A stretch of 45,179 nucleotides of DNA from Neisseriaceae bacterium JH1-16 (GTDB lineage Bacteria > Pseudomonadota > Gammaproteobacteria > Burkholderiales > Chromobacteriaceae), in assembly GCA_025989215.1 (NCBI GenBank), contig JAPDNP010000005.1:1-45179 (forward strand). The letters run 5' to 3'. The translations under genes and the position numbers were made by a program. Below the pieces are notes generated by a model that searched no databases, was not told the DNA's origin, and worked only from the letters and a program-made list of their open reading frames with translations. This document shows, in pieces, positions 29,591-37,498 of this stretch (positions within the stretch are counted from its first letter, which is position 1; every line of letters begins with the position of its first letter).

Positions 29591-30088
29591 ATGGAACGTC
29601 CGCAGGAACTCCTCAAACCGGTGAAGCGCCGGCTGATCTATCTGACCTTCACGCTGGCGCTGGTCGTCGAGCTGGTGCCGCTGCCGGTCGGCTCGGTGCG
29701 CTGGCTGCCCGACTTCGTCGGCATGCTGATCCTGTACTGGGTGCTGAACCAGCCCAGCCGGGTCGGCATCGGCACCGCCTTCATCCTCGGCCTGATCGCC
29801 GACGTGGCGACCGCCGGCCTGTTCGGCCAGCATGCGCTCGCCTATACCATCACCGCCTATCTGGTGCTGCTACGCCAGCGCCAGCTGGTGATGTTCAATC
29901 TGGGCATCCAAGCCATCGCGGTGCTCGGCCTGTTGCAGGTCAACCAGCTGATCATGGTGGTCGCGCGGATGGCGACCGGCTCGGCTTTCGTCGGCTGGAG
30001 CTTCTTCCTGCCGCCGCTGATCGGCGCGCTGTTGTGGCCGCTGTTGACCAATCTGCTGGTGCTGCCGTACCGCCAACGCTCGCTGTAA
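29591..30088 (+). CDS. mreD: rod shape-determining protein MreD
   Basis: 165 residues, about five membrane helices. Seen: KRRLIYLTFTLALVVELVPLP, VRWLPDFVGMLILYWVLNQPSRVGIGTAFILGLIADVATAGLFGQHALAYTI, the conserved MreD core with LGLIADV..GLFGQHAL. Inner-membrane partner of MreC. Ten bases after mreC, no clear ribosome site, so probably coupled. Confidence 0.95.
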   Translation: MERPQELLKPVKRRLIYLTFTLALVVELVPLPVGSVRWLPDFVGMLILYWVLNQPSRVGIGTAFILGLIADVATAGLFGQHALAYTITAYLVLLRQRQLVMFNLGIQAIAVLGLLQVNQLIMVVARMATGSAFVGWSFFLPPLIGALLWPLLTNLLVLPYRQRSL

Positions 30089-30098
30089 GACTGCCCGG

Positions 30099-32096
30099 AT
30101 GCCGCGCCCTACCCGCCTGAAAAACACCCGATCCGACGACGACCAGTTCCAGCTGCGCATGGTGGTCGCGTACGGCTTCATGGTGCTGATGTTCATCGTG
30201 CTGATCAGCCGCTTCGTCTATCTGCAGGTGCTGCAGCACGACCATTACATGACGCTGGCGCAGAACAACCGCATCTCGCTGGTGCCGACGCTGCCCAACC
30301 GCGGCCTGATCGTCGACCGCAACGGCGTGGTGCTGGCGCAGAACTACTCGGCGTACACGCTGGAGGTGACGCCGTCGAAGACCGGCGGCCTCGATGCCAC
30401 GGTGGCCGAACTGGGCAAGCTGGTCGACCTCACCCCGCGCGACATGAAGCGCTTCAAGAAATTCCTGTCCGAGTCGCGCAACTTCGAGCCGGTGGCGCTG
30501 AAGATGAAGCTGTCCGAGGAGGAGGCCGCGCGCGTCGCCGCCAACGCCTGGCGCTTCCCCGGCGTCGAAGTGAAGGCACGGCTGTTCCGCGACTACCCGT
30601 TCAAGGAGCTGACCAGCCACGTGCTGGGCTACATCGGCCGGATCAACCAGAAGGACCAGGACCAGCTCGAGGAAGACGGCAAGACCGCCAACTACCGCGG
30701 CACCGACTACATCGGCAAGACCGGTCTCGAGGCGGTGTACGAGGACGATCTGCACGGCACCTCGGGCTTCGAGGAGGTGGAGACCGACGCCGGCGGCCGC
30801 GCGGTGCGCACCTTGCGCCGCACCGCGCCGATCAACGGCAACACGCTGAAGCTGGCGCTGGACATCCGCCTGCAGGAGCTGGCCGACAAGCTGTTCGGCC
30901 AACGTCGCGGCGGGCTGGTGGCGATCGACCCGCAGACCGGCGGCGTGCTGGCCTTCCTGTCCAAGCCCGGTTTCGACCCCAACCTGTTCGTCGACGGCAT
31001 CGACAGCGCCAGCTGGAAGGGCCTGAACGACGACTGGCAGAAGCCGATGATCAACCGCGCGCTGCGCGGCGTGTACCCGCCGGGCTCGACCTTCAAACCG
31101 TTCATGGCGATGGCGGCGCTGGAAACCGGCTCGATCGGCTACAACGACGTGCGCCCGGCGCCGGCCTTCTTCACCCTGCCCGGCTCCAGCCACCAGTTCC
31201 GCGACTCCAACAAGCGCGGCAACGGTTCGGCCAACCTGGCGCGCGCGATCCAGGTATCGAGCGACACCTTCTTCTACAAGCTCGCCTGGGACATGGGCAT
31301 CGACAAGATCCACCCGGTGCTGTCGCAGCTGGGCCTGGGCAGCAAGACCGGCATCGATCTGGACGGCGAGGCCACCGGCGTGCTGCCGTCCAAGGAATGG
31401 AAGGAAAAGCGCTTCGCGCGCTACAAGCCGGAAGTGCGCCGCTGGTACCCGGCCGACGTGGTCAGCATCGGCATCGGCCAGGGCTTCAACGCCTACACGC
31501 CGCTGCAGATGGCCAACGGCGTGGCGACCATCGCCAACGACGGCAAGGTGTTCAAGCCGCACCTGGTGCAGGAAGTGGTCGACGCCAAGACCGGCAAGGA
31601 GCGCCGCATCGAGCCGCAGCCGCTTCGCCAGCTGCCGTTCAAACAAGAAAACTTCGAATACGTCAAACGCGCGATGCAGAGCGTGCTCAAGCCGGGCGGC
31701 ACCGCCGCGCGGATCGGCGTCGGCTTGCAGTACACCATGGGCGGCAAGACCGGTACCGCGCAGGTGGTGGCGATCAAGCAGGGCGCCAAGTACAACTCGT
31801 CGGCCATTGCCGAACAGCAACGCGACCATTCCTGGTTCGTCGCCTTCGCGCCGGTCGAGCAGCCGCGCATCGCCGTGGCGGTGATCGTCGAGAACGCCGG
31901 CTGGGGCGCCGCCGCGGCCGCGCCGATCGCGCGCGCGCTGTTCGACTACTACATGCTCGGCAAGGTGCCGGCGGACCTCGCCGGCCAGCTGACCACCATC
32001 AAGACCGGCTCGGTCGACCCGAACGCCGCCGCCCGCGCCCAGGCCGAGCGTGCCGCCGCTGAACAGGAAACCACCGATGCAACCCCATCCCCTTAA
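30099..32096 (+). CDS. mrdA: peptidoglycan D,D-transpeptidase MrdA (PBP2)
   Basis: 665 residues, class B PBP of the elongasome. Cytoplasmic tail, membrane helix about 19-45, pedestal domain (LPNRGLIVDRNGVVLAQNYSAYTLEV) and transpeptidase domain with SxxK in YPPGSTFKPFM, SxD in QVSSDTFFYKL and KTGT in MGGKTGTAQVV. Cross-links side-wall peptidoglycan with RodA. The C-terminal 25 residues are Ala/Glu-rich. The end overlaps mrdB by 20 bases. Contains two copies of the uptake-like motif (30894, 31226). Confidence 0.97.
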   Translation: MPRPTRLKNTRSDDDQFQLRMVVAYGFMVLMFIVLISRFVYLQVLQHDHYMTLAQNNRISLVPTLPNRGLIVDRNGVVLAQNYSAYTLEVTPSKTGGLDATVAELGKLVDLTPRDMKRFKKFLSESRNFEPVALKMKLSEEEAARVAANAWRFPGVEVKARLFRDYPFKELTSHVLGYIGRINQKDQDQLEEDGKTANYRGTDYIGKTGLEAVYEDDLHGTSGFEEVETDAGGRAVRTLRRTAPINGNTLKLALDIRLQELADKLFGQRRGGLVAIDPQTGGVLAFLSKPGFDPNLFVDGIDSASWKGLNDDWQKPMINRALRGVYPPGSTFKPFMAMAALETGSIGYNDVRPAPAFFTLPGSSHQFRDSNKRGNGSANLARAIQVSSDTFFYKLAWDMGIDKIHPVLSQLGLGSKTGIDLDGEATGVLPSKEWKEKRFARYKPEVRRWYPADVVSIGIGQGFNAYTPLQMANGVATIANDGKVFKPHLVQEVVDAKTGKERRIEPQPLRQLPFKQENFEYVKRAMQSVLKPGGTAARIGVGLQYTMGGKTGTAQVVAIKQGAKYNSSAIAEQQRDHSWFVAFAPVEQPRIAVAVIVENAGWGAAAAAPIARALFDYYMLGKVPADLAGQLTTIKTGSVDPNAAARAQAERAAAEQETTDATPSP

Positions 32097-33171
32097 GCGC
32101 CTGTGGGACTTCATCAAGGAGCCGCTCGACGGCTGGCTGATGCTGTTCCTCGGTCTGATCTACGTATTGAGTCTGTTCGTGCTGTTTTCGGCCGACAATC
32201 AGGACTGGGGCCGCCTGACCGCCAAGTTCGGCTACACCGTGCTGGGGCTGGCGGTGATGTGGGGCCTCGCCTATATGCGCCCGCAGTTGGTGATGAACTT
32301 CGCCCCGCCGATCTACCTGGTCGGCCTGCTGCTCTTGGTCGGGGTGGCGCTGTTCGGCATCGTGGTGAACGGCTCGCGGCGCTGGCTGGAGTTGGGCATC
32401 ACCCGCATCCAGCCGTCCGAGATCATGAAGATCGCGATCCCGATGATGCTGGCGTGGTTCTTCCAGAAGTACGAGCTGTCGCTGAACTGGCGCCACTACC
32501 TGGTCGCCGGCTTGATGATCGTGGTGCCGGGCGCGCTGGTGCTGAAGCAGCCGGACCTGGGCACCGCCACGCTGATCATGGCCGCCGGCTTCTTCGTGAT
32601 GTTCTTCGCTGGCCTGTCGTGGAAGCTGATCATCGGCGGCCTGATCGCCTTCCTCGGCAGCCTGCCGATCATCTGGAACGTGATGCACGACTACCAGAAG
32701 AAGCGCGTGCTGACGCTGATCGACCCGATGCAGGACCCGCTCGGCGCCGGCTACCACATTATCCAGTCGATGATCGCGATCGGCTCGGGCGGGCCGTGGG
32801 GCAAGGGCTGGCTGAACGGCACCCAGACCCACCTCGACTACATCCCCGAGCGCACCACCGACTTCATTTTCGCGGTGTACTCGGAGGAATTCGGCCTGGT
32901 CGGCAACGTGATCCTGGTGATCCTGTACCTGTTGGTGATCAGCCGTGGCATGATGATCACCGCGCGCGCGCCGACGCTGTACGGCCGGCTGATGGCCGGC
33001 GCGATCACGCTGACCTTCTTCGTTTACGCCTTCGTCAATATGGGCATGGTGTCGGGCATCCTGCCGGTGGTCGGCGTGCCGCTGCCGCTGGTTTCCTACG
33101 GCGGCACCGCCACGCTGTCGATCCTGGTCGGTCAGGGCATGCTGATGGGCATCGCCAACCAGCGCAAATAG
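32077..33171 (+). CDS. mrdB: peptidoglycan polymerase RodA (SEDS family)
   Basis: 364 residues, about ten membrane helices. Glycosyltransferase partner of PBP2. Seen: NGSRRWLELGITRIQPSEIMKIAIPMMLAWFF, LKQPDLGTATLIMAAGFFVMFFAG, the loop TQTHLDYIPERTTDFIFAVYSEEFGLVG with the conserved ERTTDFIF, and GILPVVGVPLPLVSYGGTATLSILVGQGMLM. ATG 32077 has AGGAAA upstream and overlaps the mrdA end; an in-frame start at 32050 is less likely. Last gene of the elongasome operon. Confidence 0.97.
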   Translation: MQPHPLKRLWDFIKEPLDGWLMLFLGLIYVLSLFVLFSADNQDWGRLTAKFGYTVLGLAVMWGLAYMRPQLVMNFAPPIYLVGLLLLVGVALFGIVVNGSRRWLELGITRIQPSEIMKIAIPMMLAWFFQKYELSLNWRHYLVAGLMIVVPGALVLKQPDLGTATLIMAAGFFVMFFAGLSWKLIIGGLIAFLGSLPIIWNVMHDYQKKRVLTLIDPMQDPLGAGYHIIQSMIAIGSGGPWGKGWLNGTQTHLDYIPERTTDFIFAVYSEEFGLVGNVILVILYLLVISRGMMITARAPTLYGRLMAGAITLTFFVYAFVNMGMVSGILPVVGVPLPLVSYGGTATLSILVGQGMLMGIANQRK

Positions 33172-33205
33172 CGCTTCGGCCAAGCTAGGCAAGCGTCTCA
33201 CCGCC

Positions 33206-33236
33206 AAGCCGTCGCCCCCAGGGGCGGCGGCTTTTT
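33206..33236 (+). terminator. terminator of the mre-mrd operon
   Basis: AGCCGTCGCCCC pairs with GGGGCGGCGGCT (one T-G pair) around a very short loop, followed by TTTTTG. Located 35 bases past the mrdB stop, after one copy of the uptake-like motif at 33175-33183. Confidence 0.88.
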
Positions 33237-33326
33237 GTTGGGCGCACCGCTTCGCAAAATGCTGCACTGCGTCCGAGCGCAAACGCGACAAGCTTGGCCG
33301 AAAGCGGCGCGGCGGCGCGATCCCGC

Positions 33327-33355
33327 TTGAATTCAAACAAGTGCTTGATTAGTAT
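33327..33355 (+). promoter_or_regulatory. candidate sigma70 promoter of the hydroxylase gene
   Basis: TTGAAT (33327-33332), 17-base spacer, TAGTAT (33350-33355); predicted start near 33362, about 45 bases before the ATG. A short palindrome CAAG-TG-CTTG lies within the spacer. Confidence 0.5.
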
Positions 33356-33406
33356 TCCTGAGCAACACAACAGAGCCGGCAAACGGCCAACACGAGGAAG
33401 AGGGCG

Positions 33407-34291
33407 ATGGGGTTTGACGTGCAGTTGATCCTGTTGGCGCTGGCGCCGGTATTCGTCGGCTGCATCGCGTGGGAAATGGTCTGGTGGCACCGGCGCGGCG
33501 ACGACACGGTGTACCGCTGGCGCGATACGCTGTGCAATACCGGGCTGGCGCTATTGCACCAGGGCGCCGACAAGCTCGCCTGGCTGTTCGTCATCCCCAT
33601 CTATGCCTGGGTGTACAACCACTGGCGCATCCACAGCTTCGACAGCAGCTGGACCAGTCTCGTCGCGCTGTTCCTGGTGCAGGACTTTCTCTACTACTGG
33701 TTCCACCGCATGAGCCACCGGGTGCGCTGGCTGTGGGCGGCGCACAGCGTACACCACAGCTCCGAGCACATGAACCTGTCTACCGCGTTCCGCCAGAGCC
33801 TGATGTACCCGATCGCCGGCATGTGGCTGTTCTGGCTGCCGATGGCCTGGCTCGGCTTTCAGCCTGCGCTGATCGTGGCGATCGTACTGCTCAATCTGGC
33901 CTTCCAGTTCTTCGTCCATACCCAGGCCATCCCCAAGCTCGGCCCGCTCGAACGGCTGCTCAACACCCCGTCGATCCACCGCGTTCACCACGCCCGCAAT
34001 GCCAAATACATCGACCGCAACTACGCCGGCGTGCTGGTGATCTGGGACCGGCTGTTCGGCAGCTATGTCGAGGAGGACCCGACCGAGCCGTGCGACTACG
34101 GCACGGTAAAGCGGGTCGTGTCGTTCAACCCGCTAACGGTGACGTTTAGCGAGTGGCGCGGCATGTTTTCTGAAACATTCCACGCAAAAACATGGAATGA
34201 TCGCATCAAATTATTGTTCGCCCCACCGGAAATCGCGGAATCTGTCGCGACCGCTCGGCGTGAAGAATTGACAGTATCCAATGCACAGTGA
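33407..34291 (+). CDS. fatty acid hydroxylase / sterol desaturase family protein
   Basis: 294 residues, integral membrane di-iron family. The histidine clusters are present: HRMSH (HX3H) around residue 105, HSVHH (HX2HH) near 120, a further His in FFVHTQ, and HRVHH near 195, enough for a di-iron centre. Several membrane helices surround them (VGCIAWEMVW, FLVQDFLYYWF, ALIVAIVLLNLAFQFF). The substrate (fatty acid, sterol-like or ether lipid) cannot be told. GAGGAAGAGGG precedes the ATG. The last 150 bases are distinctly AT-richer than the rest and hold a TTGACA, possibly a promoter for the leader that follows. Confidence 0.85.
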   Translation: MGFDVQLILLALAPVFVGCIAWEMVWWHRRGDDTVYRWRDTLCNTGLALLHQGADKLAWLFVIPIYAWVYNHWRIHSFDSSWTSLVALFLVQDFLYYWFHRMSHRVRWLWAAHSVHHSSEHMNLSTAFRQSLMYPIAGMWLFWLPMAWLGFQPALIVAIVLLNLAFQFFVHTQAIPKLGPLERLLNTPSIHRVHHARNAKYIDRNYAGVLVIWDRLFGSYVEEDPTEPCDYGTVKRVVSFNPLTVTFSEWRGMFSETFHAKTWNDRIKLLFAPPEIAESVATARREELTVSNAQ

Positions 34292-34300
34292 GAATATGAT
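34268..34300 (+). promoter_or_regulatory. candidate promoter for the first NSS leader, inside the hydroxylase 3' end
   Basis: A consensus TTGACA (34268-34273) is followed by GAATAT at 18 bases or TATGAT at 21 bases. Transcription would then begin near 34304-34307, at the triple ATG of the Tyr-rich frame, implying a nearly leaderless message. Spacing is imperfect, so this is tentative. Confidence 0.35.
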
Positions 34301-34303
34301 CGA

Positions 34304-34387
34304 ATGATGATGTACATGACGCGCCAGCCATTTCACTACTACGCCGCTTACCCGACCCGGGCGAGCCGCCGTATCATGTGCCGCTAA
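34304..34387 (+). CDS. candidate Tyr-rich leader peptide of the first NSS transporter
   Basis: 27 codons from the first of three consecutive ATGs (an ATG at 34316 would give 23). The core PFHYYAAYPTR contains Tyr codons at 12, 13 and 16 (all TAC) after Phe and His. The stop is 24 bases before a strong terminator. The frame covers a segment (34359-34368) that can pair with the left arm of that terminator, so ribosome position could decide termination as in amino acid attenuators. No clear ribosome site is seen. It is in frame with the preceding hydroxylase after its stop, so chance is possible. Confidence 0.5.
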   Translation: MMMYMTRQPFHYYAAYPTRASRRIMCR

Positions 34388-34441
34388 CCAGCATCATCCA
34401 ACACGCAAACCGGCCGCCCACCAGGCGGCCGTTGTTTTTTT
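34359..34441 (+). terminator. attenuator of the first NSS gene: terminator with competing antiterminator
   Basis: Terminator: CGGCCGCC (34411-34418), loop CACCA, GGCGGCCG (34424-34431), then TTG and seven T residues. Antiterminator: GGGCGAGCCG (34359-34368) can pair with CGGCCGCCC (34411-34419) with one bulged A. The two are mutually exclusive. A ribosome stalled at Tyr codons 12-13 would leave 34359 free; one reaching the stop at 34385 would cover it. The terminator lies 41 bases before the transporter ATG. Confidence 0.7.
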
Positions 34442-34481
34442 GTGCTTGCCGCGGCCCACACCACAATAAGAAAGACCCGTC

Positions 34482-35798
34482 ATGAGCAACCGTTCCACCT
34501 GGGGAAGCCGGCTTGGCTTCATCCTCGCCGCCGCCGGCTCGGCCGTCGGCCTGGGCGCGATCTGGAAATTCCCCTACGTCACTGCGATGAATGGCGGTGG
34601 CGTGTTCCTGCTGCTGTTCCTCGCCTTCAGCTTCACGCTGGGCCTGGCGCAGTTGAGCGTCGAATTCGCCATCGGCCGCGCCGGCCGACGCGGCCCGGTC
34701 GGTACCTTCAAGGTGTTGGCCGGCGGCGCCTGGCCGCTCTTGGGTCTGTTCGGCGTGCTGGCGGCCTTCGTGCTGTACTGCTTCTACAGCGTGGTCGGCG
34801 GCTGGACCATCGGCTACATCGTCAAGGCGCTGGACGGCTCGGTGCTCAGCGCCGATCCGGCGGTGCTGAAGACCGGTTTCGAAAGCTATGTGTCCGACCC
34901 GCTGTGGCCGGTGCTGACCCACGGCGCCTTCGCGCTGGCGACGCTGGCAGTGGTGATCGGCGGCGTCGAAAAGGGCATCGAGCGCGCCAGCAAGCTGCTG
35001 ATGCCGGCGCTGTTCGTGCTGATGCTGATCCTGATCGGCCGCGCGCTGACGCTGCCGGGGGCGCTGGCCGGCGTCGCCACCTTCCTCACCCCCGACTGGA
35101 GCAAGCTGTCCGCCGCGATGGTGGTCGACGCGCTGGGCCTGGCGTTCTTCTCGCTGTCGCTCGGCACCGGCGGCATGCTCGCCTACGGCTCCTATGTGAA
35201 GCAGGAGGCGGCGCTGGGCCGCTCGGCGCTGTGGGTGGTGGCGCTGTCGAGCAGCGTGGCGATCCTGGCCGGCTTCATGATCTTCCCGGCGGTGGCGGCG
35301 TTCGGCCTGAACCCGGCCGCCGGCCCGGGCCTGACCTTCATGACCATGCCGGTGGTGTTCGACCACCTGCCGTTCGGCCAGGGCTTCGCCGTCGCCTTCT
35401 TCTTCCTGCTGTTCGTCGCCGCGCTGACTTCGGCGATGAACATGCTGGAGCTGATCGTCACCGTGTTCCTCGACGCCTTCCACTGGCCGCGCCGCCCGGT
35501 GGTGATCGCGGTGTCGCTGGCGGTGTTCGTCTGCGGCATCCCGGCCGCGCTGTCGTTCGGCAGCTGGTCGGACGTGACCGCGTTCGGCAAGACCGTGTTC
35601 GACGCGATGGACTACAGCGTCTCCAACGTGATGATGCCGCTGTCCGGCATCGGCGTGGCGCTGTTCGCCGGCTGGCGCGTCTGGCCGGTGATCGAGCGCG
35701 AGCTCGCCCCCGGCCCGCTGCTGCGCGTGGCGCTGCTGGCCAGCTGCCGCTTCATCTCGCCGCTGATGGTCGCGGTGATCCTAATCAAGAACCTGTAA
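34482..35798 (+). CDS. Na+-dependent amino acid symporter, NSS/SNF family (copy 1)
   Basis: 438 residues, the short 11-helix bacterial form related to TnaT, Tyt1 and MhsT. Helix 1 carries the unwound substrate/Na+ site: GSAVGLGAIWKFPYVTAMNGGG, comparable to LeuT. Later come YSVVGGWTIGYI (helix 3), VEKGIERASKLLMPALFVLMLIL (helix 5), ALGLAFFSLSLGTGGMLAYGSY (helix 6, unwound) and LTSAMNMLELIV (helix 8). Imports an amino acid with sodium. The Tyr-rich attenuator upstream suggests tyrosine, an inference only. AAGAAAGA is upstream of the ATG. Its stop codon TAA is also one target-site copy of the element that follows. Confidence 0.93.
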   Translation: MSNRSTWGSRLGFILAAAGSAVGLGAIWKFPYVTAMNGGGVFLLLFLAFSFTLGLAQLSVEFAIGRAGRRGPVGTFKVLAGGAWPLLGLFGVLAAFVLYCFYSVVGGWTIGYIVKALDGSVLSADPAVLKTGFESYVSDPLWPVLTHGAFALATLAVVIGGVEKGIERASKLLMPALFVLMLILIGRALTLPGALAGVATFLTPDWSKLSAAMVVDALGLAFFSLSLGTGGMLAYGSYVKQEAALGRSALWVVALSSSVAILAGFMIFPAVAAFGLNPAAGPGLTFMTMPVVFDHLPFGQGFAVAFFFLLFVAALTSAMNMLELIVTVFLDAFHWPRRPVVIAVSLAVFVCGIPAALSFGSWSDVTAFGKTVFDAMDYSVSNVMMPLSGIGVALFAGWRVWPVIERELAPGPLLRVALLASCRFISPLMVAVILIKNL

Positions 35799-35930
35799 GA
35801 ACCTATTCACGATCTGCTGCACTCGGGTGATCCTGCGTTGAAATGCCACTCAACATGCTTATCTGTTCGATAAGTCCATTCCGCTTTTTCGCGTCATTGC
35901 CCCTTCGTTCGCGAGATCGTAACCAGGTTC
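35799..35930. mobile_element. MITE-like non-autonomous element, 132 bp
   Basis: Terminal inverted repeats GAACCTATTCACGATCT (35799-35815) and AGATCGTAACCAGGTTC (35914-35930) match at 14 of 17 positions. The element is flanked by direct repeats TAA (35796-35798 and 35931-35933), fitting the 3-bp TNA target of IS5/IS1031-type insertion sequences as I recall them. A central hairpin CTTATC-TGTTC-GATAAG is inside. No transposase. The left TAA is the stop codon of the upstream transporter, so insertion left the protein unchanged. Confidence 0.75.
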
Positions 35931-36019
35931 TAAGGCCCGCGCCCTGCCTGCCGCCGCCGCGCGGCGGGCATGCCTGAGCGGCCCCTGCCGTTCGGCCAAC
36001 CTCTATGCAAGGAAGCACT

Positions 36020-37351
36020 ATGTCCCGCAACACCTGGGGATCGAAGCTCGGCTTCATTCTCGCCGCCGCCGGCTCGGCCGTCGGTCTCGGCGCGATCTGG
36101 AAATTCCCCTACGTCACCGCGATGAACGGCGGCGGCGCCTTCTTGCTGCTGTTCCTGCTGTTCCTGCTGTTCCTGCTGTTCAGCTTCACGCTGGGCCTGG
36201 CGCTGATGATCGCCGAGATCTCGCTCGGCCGCGCCGCGCAGAACGGTGCGGTCGGCGCGTTCAAGCGGCTCGGCGGCACGCCGTGGGCCGGGCTGGGCGT
36301 GCTCGGCGTGGTCGCCGGCTTCGTGCTGCTCTCGTTCTACAGCGTGGTGGGCGGCTGGACGCTGGCGTACCTGGGCAAGGCGCTGGACGGTTCGGTGCTG
36401 AGCTCCGACCCGGCGCGGCTGGCGGCAATGTTCGGCGAATTCGTGTCCGACCCAATCAAGCCGATCCTGATGCACGGCCTGTTCGCCGCGCTGACCCTCG
36501 GCGTGGTGCTCGGCGGCATCGAGAAGGGCATCGAGCGCGCCGGCAAGGTGCTGATGCCGGCGCTGTTCGTGATCATGCTGGTACTGATCGCCCGCGCGCT
36601 GACGCTGCCGGGCGCCTGGGCCGGCGTGCTGGAATTCCTCGCCCCCGACTGGAGCAAGGTGACCCCGGCGATGGTGGTCGACGCGCTGGGGCTGGCGTTC
36701 TTCTCGCTGTCGCTCGGCGTCGGCGCGATGGTCGCCTACGGCTCCTACATGGGCCGCGACGCCGGCCTGGTCAACGCCTCGCTGTGGGTGGTCGGACTGG
36801 CTACCGCGGTGGCGGTACTGGCCGGGCTGATGATCTTCCCGGCGGTGGCAGCGTTCGGCCTGAACCCGGCCGCCGGCCCGGGCCTGACCTTCATGACCAT
36901 GCCGGTAGTGTTCGACCACCTGCCGTTCGGCCAGGGCTTCGCGATCGCCTTCTTCGCGCTGCTCGTCATGGCGGCGCTGTCCTCGTCGGTGGCGATGCTG
37001 GAATTGATCGCGATCTGCTTCGTCGACGACCTGAAGCTGCCACGCCGCAAGGTACTGGTCGGCATCGCGCTGGCGGTATTTGTCTGCGGCATCCCGGCGT
37101 CGCTGTCGTTCGGGGTGTGGGCGGACGTGAAGATCTTCGGCAAGAGCGTGTTCGACGCGATGGACTATTTCGTGTCGAACATTGCGATGCCGGTCGGCGG
37201 TATTGGCTTCGCGCTGTTGGCGGGCTGGAGGTCGGCCGGCCGACTGGCCGACGAGGCGGGCCTGTCGGGGCTGGCGCGGCGTGGGTGGTTGTTTACCTGC
37301 CGATATGCGGCGCCGGTGTTGATCGGGGTGATTCTGGTGAAGAATCTGTAG
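36020..37351 (+). CDS. Na+-dependent amino acid symporter, NSS/SNF family (copy 2)
   Basis: 443 residues, closely similar to copies 1 and 3: GSAVGLGAIWKFPYVTAMNGGG, YSVVGGWTLAYL, IEKGIERAGKVLMPALFVIMLVL, ALGLAFFSLSLGVGAMVAYGSY, FGLNPAAGPGLTFMTMPVVFDHLPFGQ. Right after NGGGAF, helix 2 is lengthened by six residues relative to the paralogues through four tandem copies of a 9-bp unit encoding Leu-Leu-Phe. ATG 36020 has AAGGAAG upstream. No leader peptide or terminator is seen before it. It may be read through from copy 1 across the MITE. Substrate unknown. Confidence 0.93.
   Translation: MSRNTWGSKLGFILAAAGSAVGLGAIWKFPYVTAMNGGGAFLLLFLLFLLFLLFSFTLGLALMIAEISLGRAAQNGAVGAFKRLGGTPWAGLGVLGVVAGFVLLSFYSVVGGWTLAYLGKALDGSVLSSDPARLAAMFGEFVSDPIKPILMHGLFAALTLGVVLGGIEKGIERAGKVLMPALFVIMLVLIARALTLPGAWAGVLEFLAPDWSKVTPAMVVDALGLAFFSLSLGVGAMVAYGSYMGRDAGLVNASLWVVGLATAVAVLAGLMIFPAVAAFGLNPAAGPGLTFMTMPVVFDHLPFGQGFAIAFFALLVMAALSSSVAMLELIAICFVDDLKLPRRKVLVGIALAVFVCGIPASLSFGVWADVKIFGKSVFDAMDYFVSNIAMPVGGIGFALLAGWRSAGRLADEAGLSGLARRGWLFTCRYAAPVLIGVILVKNL
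36146..36181 (+). repeat. four tandem copies of a 9-bp unit inside NSS copy 2
   Basis: CTGCTGTTC is repeated four times without error (36146, 36155, 36164, 36173), each adding Leu-Leu-Phe to helix 2. The two paralogues have the equivalent of two fewer units. Confidence 0.95.
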
Positions 37352-37378
37352 GGCTGGTTGAGATTGGGCAGGATAGAG

Positions 37379-37422
37379 GTTGGCCGAACGGGGTGGGTGT
37401 TCCGTTCGGCCAACTTTTTTTT
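37379..37422 (+). terminator. terminator of NSS copy 2, built from paired uptake-like motifs
   Basis: GTTGGCCGAACGG (37379-37391), 10-base loop, CCGTTCGGCCAAC (37402-37414): a perfect 13-bp stem followed by eight T residues. It lies 27 bases past the stop. Both arms are copies of the GTTGGCCGAA motif, as in uptake-sequence terminators of Neisseria and Haemophilus. Confidence 0.92.
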
Positions 37423-37498
37423 GAATCACTCACTAACAGGGATCCTGACGAGGTTTCGCCGCCTTTCGGCCAACGTCAGTGAGAGCTGTGGCTTTTGT

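Noticed and set aside
35931-36019. Leader peptide for NSS copy 2
   Set aside because: No frame with repeated aromatic codons and no T-tailed terminator was found between the MITE and the gene.
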